From positions 806,001 through 870,000 of the forward strand of contig MCGT01000006.1 in NCBI GenBank assembly GCA_002104935.1: 64,000 nt of DNA. Direction: 5' to 3'. The notes below the pieces were generated by a model, which was given only the letters and a program-made list of their open reading frames with translations, had not been told where the DNA came from and did no database searches. The DNA comes from Hesseltinella vesiculosa. Its lineage: Eukaryota; Mucoromycota; Mucoromycetes; Mucorales; Cunninghamellaceae. The first letter of the stretch is position 1. Every line of letters begins with the position of its first letter. This document shows, in pieces, positions 55,727-64,000 of the stretch. The translations under genes were made by a program, and so were the position numbers.

Positions 55727-57710
55727 TCAGTTAAAGGATCCCAATTCAAAAGAGTGCTCGACGTGAAATGATCCATGGAAGGTAGGCGCAACAAAATCAC
55801 CGACAGATACCGTGGCCAGTTCGGTAAAGGAGGAAGCATCAAGGATCAACAGGAAGCAATGGTCTTGTTTTTCGCCCGAGTCATCAAATACACTGACGAG
55901 ACTGAGTACCACTCCATCGTCTTCGCTGGTGCCATCAGGACGGGCGACAAACACAGGTTCAGATGACATGTAGCCATGGCGCAGATCTTTTTGCTGGTAA
56001 GTCAGGACGTCGCCAGTGTGCACGTTCACTTTCACAAGATCGTACCGCTCACCAGATGACTCTGTGGGGGGCTGCAGTCGACAGGCATAGGTGTAGGTGT
56101 AGTTTTTCATGACAAGTGACGTGTTGATGCGCATAAATTCGATGTTGTTGGCAATAGTGGATGGGCACACAGGTACAGAAGTGTCCTTGGCAATGGTGGA
56201 TGGATGCCAGGTCACGTGGAAGCGTTGCAGGTCACCAAAGGACGAAAAGTGCTTGGGCGGATTGCGGATGCCGTTGTGCAATGTCTGTTTCTGGCTTTGC
56301 TTCGTCAGAAAAGCATCGTAGTCGGAAGCGCGCACGAGGTTGCCAAAGGAGTTGACCTCGTACAGCATATCACCGTTATATGTCGAGCAATCCAATTCCA
56401 GGTGGATTCTTCCCTTATCATCTACCCAATCAACCCCATTGGCGATGTGGAAGGCAAAATAGGCAGGCGCTTGGAAGGTAGCCAAGTGACCTCCACCGTG
56501 ACGGTCAACCACATGCAAACGAGTAGGCGTCTTCGCATCCCATTCCAGCCCGGAAGCGATGTTGCCATTTAGTAAAAAGTCAAGGCCGTAGTTGCGCAGG
56601 AACAATGGAGATTCAGGCACGACGACGTAATTCTTAGTGGCGAAAAAGCTGTGGCAATAAAATGTGCGAACAGGAGACTGGGTCGTATCCATGGCATGTG
56701 AGATGGTGGCCAAGATCTTGGTGGCCCCATCTCTGGCCATGCTGAAGACCTTGATATCAGCATTGCGTCCAACTGAGATTGTCAACGACAGATTTTCCTT
56801 GGTCTCGTAATCGTAGATCTGATGCGCAGGTGCAAATGGTCTACAACAAGCCAGAGAAAAAAAAAATAGTGTGAGTGGCTCCATCGAAGCGCATATTTTA
56901 GTCGATGCTAAAAATCGCCTACCCAGTCAATTCATTGTGATAGCTTTGATATGTAAACAGCTTTTCGGGCTCTGGCGCAAGGAAGAAAAACGGAAGAAAT
57001 GCAGTGTGAGAGAATGGGCGAGCGGACCTCGAGCTGATCACATTGGATATTTCCTTTTTCTTACCCAATGTATCACGGTTGACTTTTTGTAACATGTTTG
57101 CATCGGTTTTGGACACGAGCATAAGCGATTCCTCGGGTGAAGTCTCCTTGGTTTTCCAAGACGTGGGAACTGGGTAGTTTGGCGTGACAGTGACGCCGAT
57201 GGGTTGGCTGGAAGGGGAAGCGTCGGCGCTGGCGCCATTGGACATGCCGCGGATGCGGGCCACTGCATCCTTGATGCGACCCCATGTGCTCATCTCGATG
57301 GTATGGCCAAAAAAGATCTCGCCACGGCCATTGGAGGCTACAATTCTTTTTTCAGCGTCATCGGCCAGGTAACGGGAGCGATACATGACTTTGTTGGCTT
57401 CGCCATGTATTTCAAAACGGTGCATGATCGGCAGTCCGTCAAAAGCATGCTGGATCGTGAATGCAGTGCCGCCTTCGCCCAGTTGGAATTTGCCTCCGCC
57501 TTACCGCCAAAAAAAGAAGAAATGTGAGGTCTAGCAGATGGTTCTTTTTGCCTTCCTTTCGACCTTACCAACTCGGTACATCACGCCGTTGAGCCAGGGA
57601 GGAATGGTGCCTTTGGTTTTTAGCTCGATGGGTTTGGCGGATTGAGGCACATTGCGAAAAGCGTTTTTTTGGAACTTTGCCAAGACGTTGGAAGTATGCA
57701 AGTTAGGCAT
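55727..57710 (-). CDS. Carotenoid cleavage oxygenase (RPE65/CCD family)
   Basis: Four exons: 57710-57569, 57499-57065, 56971-56923, 56840-55727; 579 residues. It has the CCD start GTIPPWLNGVMYRVGGGKF, then QHAFDGLPIMHRFEI. The four iron-binding histidines are seen at about 215 (PAHQ), 272 (YCHSF), 340 (FAFHIANG) and 564 (TFHGSF). It cleaves carotenoids or apocarotenoids. In Mucorales such enzymes make trisporic acid mating pheromone precursors from beta-carotene; which step this enzyme performs is not determined. An internal Ser/Ala-rich stretch near residues 125-145 is a family insertion or lineage-specific. Confidence 0.93.
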
Positions 57711-59879
57711 TAAGAAGTCAATGAAAAGCAGTATGAAGTGAATCAGGAAATAGTTTTACTCTTTTTTTTTTTTTTTTTTTTTTGCATGAATGTGATCTGC
57801 TCTTTATATGGAGCGCACACGGTAAAAATCGGCACTGAGGCAGCCGGGATCTGAACTGGAAGATGCCGCCAACCGTCGCGGAACAGCAAGTTGTCACGTG
57901 GATTGACCTGTTTTCCTGACTTTCCTGGTCCAGAAAGGTGGCGGTGCTGCGCTGCATGCCAAGATTGATAGACAAGCCTTTCTTCTGTTATTTTGTCGTC
58001 TTTTTGCTATGACGAGTCCTTCTAAACACGGCCATGTCTTGCGCAATCTAGCGAGAAACAAAGATGCTTTGCATTCCTTGTCATCTTTTGCTTGGGTCAG
58101 GGACGTTTTAACGTGGTAGCACTGTATCCAAAATCAGAGCTTGCACTTGGATCAACCCTTTCATTTCACGCAACGCAGGACTTTCAGATCTTGCGTAAGG
58201 TGCTTATTGCCAACGTTGGCGAGGGTAACAGCTCATATGCTTTTGTGGCTGGCAACACCAGCTTTCATTCATTGGTGGATGGCTAGCCGCTGGAGTGTCA
58301 TGTTCCTTGGCACGGGCCACCACAAAAACTATAAGCTTGCCTTCACTACTGGCCTAGTTAGGCAACCTCCTTCCCTTTTGGGCGTAGCAGTTGCACCGAT
58401 TCTAATAGAAAGAAGAGAATTAACTGATTCCTACAAAATCTAACATCCAGGCGGGTAAACGGTAGACCATGTTGAGAAAAAGACAATGAAACATTCCCAC
58501 CTTCCCCCCAAAAAAAACCACTGTGTACGAACGCCCAAGTCAATTATAAGTGCGCAGCAAAAAAAAAAAAAGGTACCAAAGACAAATAAAGGGACGCTGG
58601 TGTGCCTGTCCTTGCGAACAATTACATGGTCTGTCAGAATGGACGCGCTCTGCTCTCAAGCAACGTGCGCCGGCTTCATTAAAGCGGGTTTGAGTATTTT
58701 TTTTTTTTTTTTTTTTCAAAATAAACGTGCCAAGGCTTAATCAAAAGGGATATTGAGTAACGCTTTTTTTTTTTTTTCGAAAATCTCTGTGCCTTTGTTT
58801 GGCGCCGTCGTATTTTTTTATTTTGTTCACGTCAAAGGTGACGTTTGAGCGTGACGGATTTCATAGTATACCAGTATGTGATGGAGCATACGTGACGTCT
58901 GATAACCTATCACATTTCTCTGCTGCCGTTAATATCCCACCCACCCCTTGGTAGCTAATACTTTTTTATCAACCTCTTGGTCAAGTTGAAGGCACTGGTA
59001 GATGTCACGTTTCCATTTCTGAATACAGTGACTGTAGTCAAGGCACAAATACCCTGTGCGTAACTAACTAAACACATGCACAATTTGTTGAGGGGAGCCG
59101 TGCGGGTGTTTACCAAGAGAGTTTAAATTTCAGACCGGGGCATTTGCTAAAGCATGGCACGCGGTAAGCATACATTCTTGATATGATATACAGACATGTT
59201 GTTATACATCAAGTAAGGTTGAATATTAGTAAATTGACCTAAGAGCATTTTCTTTTACATTTAAAACTTATATATCCTGTATTTGGGCAATAATCGTTGC
59301 GATTCGCTGCAGGGAACACAAACTGATAAAGCAGTAGGCCAGAGCTTTCGATATGCCTGAGATTTTTTATAATTTATGCTTACATTGCATGTCGACAATC
59401 CCTAGCCCATCACTTCCATGCCTGAGAGGTGTGTACCATTATTACCCCTCCATGTGCAAAATTTGATGTGAATCGATTTTTGACGAATTTGAAGTTGATA
59501 TTTGATCAGTTCGCCTGGGAGTCATCTGAAAAAATGGCATTTTTTAGCTGAAGTTTGAGACACATCAAAACTAACCTGCTAAATATTAGCTAGGAGATCT
59601 CTACCAATCGATCTATTTTTTTTAGTATCATCACCACTCAACACGCTATTTACCCATGCGTAGTTTTACGTCAATCCATTGATCTTGAAAAAAAAGAAGT
59701 CAGAATTTCACATTCCGATATCTGCTCGAATCTCTGTGATCAGACTAGCTGAATCATAGCTATCGTGTACGTTTGTATTAACTAATAGTCTTGGTTAAAA
59801 CCACTAATGATTCAAACATTGTGATCCAAGAACTATCTTGGGAGCACGAATAAGAAAAAAACGCCCTCTGATCGTACTC
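57711..59879. other. Long non-coding stretch
   Basis: Upstream region of the carotenoid oxygenase followed by AT-richer sequence. Long T runs at 57765-57783, 58698-58716 and 58765-58777. No frame longer than about 100 residues and none recognisable. The 58.8-59.8 kb part is unusually poor in open frames on both strands, so it may be old repeat sequence. Confidence 0.5.
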
Positions 59880-61200
59880 CACTTTTTTTCAGTGTTGGCC
59901 ATGTAATATTTTGATTGGCTAGAAATATTAACATCACTGATGAGATTCCAAAAGCAGAACGACATGCGACTTTTAGAATGCGACAGCATTTGTTGGAAAC
60001 ACTGTACACTGTTTCCATGAATAAGTGGCGGCTCTCAAGGAAGACGAATTGCGGACTTTGGATTTCCGAGTGTCGCACAAGCCATGACAAATTTGGCGCA
60101 GCGTTTTTTTTTTTTTGTCGTAGATATTTTTTTTTCGTGTCGTCATAGACTTGTCGTGCGACAAATTGTTACTTAAATTCAACTACATAGGGGTCCTATG
60201 GAAGCAGCCATTGATGCGGGGAGATGAATTACCGATAAAGCCATGCAGATCCTTATAGAAACATTATTACACGCCGCGTTGACTCGATGCGGCCGACCAG
60301 AATTGCTCAATCGGATTGAGCTCAGGGGAATAGGGTGGAAGATGCATGTATCGATACCCACGATTCCTGATGAAGGTATCGATGGCCTTGGATTGATGAA
60401 TTGGTGCATTGTCATCACCAAATAGCAGCCGTCAAATTCTGGATGTTGGTCCATAGTAATCATGACCTCATTCAAGAAGGCGATGTAGTGATGAGTGTTT
60501 GTGCCGATGCCAATGTGTTTGTAGGTAACTTGATCAAGTTTGCTTTTTTGTTCCTTGTAGCCGGACTTCTCATGCTGATTTGAACAACACCAGAAGCACA
60601 AGGACCAAGGATCGTGGATAAAGGCAACTTTCTCAAAATGCGACATTATGCATTTGGTCATCCTGCAAAAAAAAAAAAAACGCTGCGCCAAATTTGTCTT
60701 GGCTTGTGCGACACTCAGAAATCCAAAGTCCGCCACATGTCTTCCAGGAGAGCCGCCACTTATTCATGGAAAGAGTGTAACTTATCATCCTATGTTTCCT
60801 GCATGGGAACGCTGGCCAGGTTTTTGGAAGGCTATTTTTTTCTTTTTGGTGGCAAGGAGCGGCGATTGAATCACGCCCTAATTTTTTTCTTCATTTTGAA
60901 AAAAAAAAGTATTTGCTGCACATTACTTTTGAGTGATCCGATCGATCTGAGAGTTTGTAAGGGTACGCAAATACATGAATAATGGCGATGCTGAAAAAAG
61001 CAGGTAAATTGATAAAGGTTGCCCAGCCAGCTTTTGATCACTTGTTTTGACACCTCCGATTCCCCAGCTAAAAAATAAATGAAAATCGGCGATTTTCCCC
61101 AGGGGACCCCCAGGCAGTCTGACCAAAATTCACAGTGCAACGTTGCTCTAAATAAATTCACCCCAGATTTTGCATACCAGTGCAAAATGGTGAGGTATTG
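59880..61200. mobile_element. Tc1/mariner-type transposon relic, copy 3
   Basis: Contains a transposase fragment (minus strand, 60179-60660) flanked by inverted repeats: about 60018-60108 and 60672-60765 are reverse complements with few changes (shared AATAAGTGGCGGCTCTC and GGCGCAGCG motifs). The part 60870-61200 matches, in the same order and orientation, the module at 16290-16620. Edges are uncertain because each copy is rearranged. No target-site duplication could be identified. Confidence 0.65.
60179..60660 (-). pseudogene. DDE transposase fragment (IS630/Tc1/mariner), frameshifted
   Basis: The minus strand reads HHYIAFLNEVMITMDQHPEF then DGCYLV, shifts frame near 60411-60418, and continues in the next frame as NAPIHQSKAIDTFIRNRGYR, then LPPYSPELNPIEQFW. 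These hold the second catalytic Asp and the Glu of the DDE triad, in the arrangement typical of fungal Tc1-like elements. The lost base and the absence of the N-terminal half make it non-functional. Confidence 0.8.
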
Positions 61201-62100
61201 ACCTTGAATAATATCACTACTCTCTAGACAGTAGAGGGAAGAGGTAGAAGGCTGGCAAACATGCATTAAAAATGATCTCGCCTGCAGTTGGATTTGGCTT
61301 CAAAAATAAGAAACGTGATTAAACATGTTTTTGCTGCATGTTTTCGCAAGGCAAAGATTCACATCAGCCAAGGTTACTCAAATGTCGCTAGGCAGTAATT
61401 CTCTTTTTTGAGAATGGCCATCTTTTTGAGGGGCCACACCCAGGCGACCGGATCAAAAACACCAGCGGAGAATCATCTTCAATCGTAAAAAGCAAAACGC
61501 TCTCTGGTGTCTGAGTGAAGATTGAGAGATGCCATTTTGTCAGTGTTATCCGAATCTCATATTGGCGCATCCGATGTTGAACCTGTGAACATTGATTACT
61601 GTATGTTGTGAAAATGGAGAACCTAGCATGTTAACCAAATTCAAAAAGCGATTGCATTGATTGGGAAGAGGAGGAGGTCGAAAATTGTAAGCCACAGGTC
61701 GAGACAGATGCGAGGACTCCGACCAAGGCTGATTTTTTTTTTTAAAACGGCCACTTTTTGGCAAGCGACAATTTTCTTCTTTTCCTTCCTTCTCTTTACA
61801 TTACTCAACGCATCAGGTACGTTTCATCCATCCATCCATCCATCCGTTTAGAATGTCATGGCATGAGTACATGTCATTTCCCATCACATCGATTCCATTT
61901 GTGAGGATCGAAAAAGAGACTCCCTGTATTGCATGGATGAACCCGTCACTTTGACGGCCACTCTTCATGCGTTTGCGGCCGATTGTGGAAGGCTTTCCTG
62001 AATCATGATGCTCACATGGGATTGATTGGATTGACACTCTTGAAAGCTCGGTCGTTAGGGATTTGCTTACTCACTCTTTGATTATGTGTTATTAGGCAAC
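61201..62100. other. Non-coding flank up to RPS22
   Basis: Includes further short matches to the dispersed element (61425-61480, around the AGGGGCCACACCC segment), an (ATCC)n run at 61826-61848, and a probable 5' UTR intron of RPS22: a CAG|GTACGT donor at about 61814 and an ATTAG acceptor just before GCAACATG at 62101. Confidence 0.45.
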
Positions 62101-62764
62101 ATGAGAGTTTCCGTCTTGAACGACTGTTTGAACAACATCAACAACGCTGAACGTCGCGGTAAGCGTCAAGTTCTCGTCCGTCCCTCCTCCAAGGTGATCG
62201 TCAAGTTCTTGTCTGTCATGCAAAAGCACGGTAAGTTTTTTTTCTTCAAGCTAGAAAAAATGTCACAGGGTCAAACAGGCGATCTATGGGGGACTCTTGG
62301 TTGGGCACTGTGGGTTCCGCGTATAACTGGTAGTGAGGTGCTTTTTTGCTACATCCCATTGCTTTTAAATCGTCGGTAGATTAATCCCCCATGATTGGAT
62401 CAATTTGCCCGTGCGTGTATTTTTTGGTTGCGTTATGGACTGTGGTTTAGCCTACGTGGTTTTTATGGAGGACAAACATATTCATTATTTTTTATTGTGA
62501 TTAGGTTACATCGGTGAATTCGAAGAAATCGATGACCACCGTTCCGGCAAGATTGTCATCCAATTGAACGGTCGTTTGAACAAGTGCGGTGTCATCTCTC
62601 CCCGCTTCAACATCAAGATCGCCGATCTCGAAAAGTGGACCGCCAACTTGTTGCCTTCCCGTCAATTCGGTTACTTGGTCTTGACCACCTCCTCCGGTAT
62701 CATGGATCACGAACAAGCCCGTCACCGTCACTTGGGTGGTAAGATCCTCGGTTTCTTCTACTAA
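62101..62764 (+). CDS. RPS22: 40S ribosomal protein S22/S15a (uS8)
   Basis: Two coding exons: 62101-62230 and 62505-62764; 129 residues (130 in most eukaryotes). It reads [20 protein letters not shown], then [40 protein letters not shown] and [15 protein letters not shown], ending GGKILGFFY. The usual MVR/MTR start is here MR, one residue shorter. An upstream splice to supply MV was looked for and not found. uS8 is a core small-subunit protein binding the 18S central domain. The 274-bp coding-region intron is far longer than others in the window and may carry a snoRNA. Confidence 0.96.
62270..62477 (+). ncRNA. Candidate intronic H/ACA snoRNA (snR44-like position)
   Basis: Lies in the RPS22 intron. 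Order of elements: a 5' hairpin closed by GGCGAT (62278-62283) with ATCGTC (62369-62374) and an inner stem ATGGG (62286-62290)/CCCAT (62355-62359). Then an H box AGATTA (62378-62383). Then a 3' hairpin closed by CCCCCAT (62386-62392) with ATGGAGG (62465-62471), one mismatch. ACA follows directly at 62472-62474, three nucleotides before the inferred end. In S. cerevisiae the H/ACA RNA snR44 (about 211 nt) sits in an RPS22B intron, so position and size agree. Guide pockets were not matched to rRNA. Confidence 0.45.
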
Positions 62765-62908
62765 GTCACAAGTCGTTTTTTTTTGTTCCTGCAATAAAAA
62801 AGCATCTACCCATCATTTCCTCTAAATCTGTATCCATGTATTTGTGATCGTTCCTTTAAAAAAGTCATTGCACAGTCAAAGTACCATTTAATTGATACGG
62901 GCGCATCG

Positions 62909-64000
62909 TCAGAATTTGGTAGGCAGTATATCAGCAGCACAATTCCAGCATTTCTGGAAGAGAGTGAGGACTTGGCCTTGTAGGGAGGGGCTGGCCAATT
63001 CGTTTGGCCGATTTAGGTATCGTGCTTCGCATTGGGTACATCGTTGGTGAAAGGGTGAGGCTATGATGCGCAAGGTTAGCTGACAAATGGCTATTGGGCA
63101 TAATAAAAAATAGAAACAAGCTGAGTGTAAAGAAAAAGAGCGGCTCCAACAGATCCCAAGAGTTACTTACGCCAGACATGGCCTGTATGACAACACACCG
63201 TGTCGCCGGCAGAGAGAACTACAGGCTGCTGACAGGCAGGACAGGCGAGCTTTGCAGGCAAGCATAAGCTTGGGGTATCTTGGGCTAGTAAACCTGCTTT
63301 GATTTTCTTCATCTCAGTGGCCACCGGTGTGCGTTCGGCAAGTCGCTGGCACACCGTTTCCACCAACAGCAGTAGTTCTTGAGGACAAAACGGTTCCAAA
63401 ATGACACGGTGGCACCACAGCGTCACTTGCAGCAGATCGTCCTCTATTTTTTTTTTTTTTTTTTAAGATTCGCATTAAACCATCTCTTCCGACACGCTTT
63501 TTTTTTTTTTTTTTTTTACCTGACAGGGCCGTCCAAGCAGCTTCATCAAGGTGTTTGACAGATGCAAGGACGGTATGAAGGTATCTAGCAATTGCAAAAT
63601 GTTTTGCGTTTTGATCCATGTCATGCAGACGCTGCTTATAAGTCATGTCTAGTTCAAATTTCTTTACGAGAAAGACGATGATGGTTATTCGTGATTAGCC
63701 ACGCGGTATCCAATCTTACCTGGAGTATCCTGCATGTTGAAAGAGTGATCTGATTGGCAATGGATTTTCCAGTACAAAACACACGTTGACGCAAATCTTC
63801 AGGTGCAAATCTGGACGCATGCCGTTGTTTTAGTGATGGGGGGTTTTTTTTTTGGCTCGTTTCAGAGAGTGACAGGTACTTACGTTTCGATGTCATCTGG
63901 GGCGGAACTAATGTTGTTGAGTTGTTGGAGCCATTGGCTAAAGTGGTCCAGTTTTTCTTGATCCAACAAAAGCTTGAGATGTTCTATGATCATGCCACGC
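62909..64000 (-). CDS. TFIIIC subunit with C-terminal zinc finger (GTF3C4/Sfc9 type), 5' part missing
   Basis: The 3' exons of a gene that starts beyond the right edge: >64000-63884, 63810-63720, 63661-63520, 63443-63171, 63090-62909. About 273 residues are visible. The C-terminus has paired zinc-ribbon halves: ACPACQQPVVLS, then CCHTGHVWPICQLTLRIIA, and RCTQCEARYL, a pattern matching the putative zinc finger of the TFIIIC 90-kDa subunit. TFIIIC binds the A and B boxes of tRNA genes and recruits TFIIIB and Pol III. The splice at 63091|63090 was chosen because it restores the family's W-x2-C-x-L-T arrangement. Identification rests on the zinc region alone since the WD-like N-terminus is outside. 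Confidence 0.82.

Noticed and set aside
62040..62100. Upstream exon giving RPS22 the usual MVR start
   Set aside because: No ATG-GTN-CG donor was found in 61700-62100. The ATG at 62101 in good context with an acceptor just upstream is simpler.
1..64000. CRISPR array, prokaryotic operon or phage-like system
   Set aside because: Spliceosomal introns, eukaryotic tRNAs and nuclear housekeeping genes throughout show eukaryotic DNA. No regularly spaced direct repeats of CRISPR type were seen.

Overview
This window is nuclear DNA of a fungus, most probably an early-diverging filamentous fungus (Mucoromycota, likely Mucorales). Genes are dense and carry many short GT-AG introns (about 55-90 bp). A/T homopolymer runs are very common in introns and flanks. 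The gene set fits this placement: ceramide glucosyltransferase, a carotenoid cleavage oxygenase, a C-terminal Zn2Cys6 regulator, Kre9/Knh1-type GPI proteins, and decayed Tc1/mariner elements. The genus cannot be fixed from sequence reading alone. All exon maps were built by hand from splice signals, frame continuity and protein family recall; no alignment was run.

Layout. 1-12.6 kb is a run of minus-strand genes: a DHDPS-family aldolase cut by the left edge, RRB1/GRWD1, importin beta (13 exons), TRAPP subunit Trs20, an MFS monocarboxylate-type transporter with two tiny exons, and PEX14. 13.2-17.1 kb holds an initiator tRNA-Met beside a roughly 2.4-kb imperfect palindrome made of two head-to-head decayed transposon copies. 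17.3-26.1 kb carries RPL3, V-ATPase subunit G, a coiled-coil orphan, a zinc-cluster regulator and BCKDH E1 alpha. 26-34 kb is gene-poor: tRNA-Ser(CGA), a GPI cell-surface protein, a small secreted protein, a 94-bp near-perfect inverted repeat and degenerate tandem repeats. 34.3-57.7 kb is gene-dense again: ceramide glucosyltransferase, an FHA protein, an SDR, acireductone dioxygenase, a transposon relic, VPS35, a two-LIM protein, a C2H2/AT-hook protein, VPS71/ZNHIT1, MPH1/FANCM, a peroxisomal acyl-CoA ligase and a carotenoid oxygenase. 57.7-62.1 kb is mostly non-coding with another Tc1/mariner relic. The right edge has RPS22/uS8, with a candidate intronic H/ACA snoRNA, and the C-terminal part of a TFIIIC zinc-finger subunit.

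The genes do not form a pathway cluster; most are conserved housekeeping genes. Recurrent themes are peroxisome function (PEX14, PTS1-bearing acyl-CoA ligase), endomembrane traffic (TRS20, VPS35, V-ATPase), ribosome production (RRB1, RPL3, RPS22, TFIIIC, initiator tRNA) and DNA repair or chromatin (MPH1, VPS71, FHA protein). I found no convincing new multi-gene system. The most checkable novelties are the candidate snR44-like snoRNA, the two GCAAGT (GC-AG) introns, the 16-22 nt internal exons, the acidic insertion in VPS35, and an unnamed transposon family present in several orientations.
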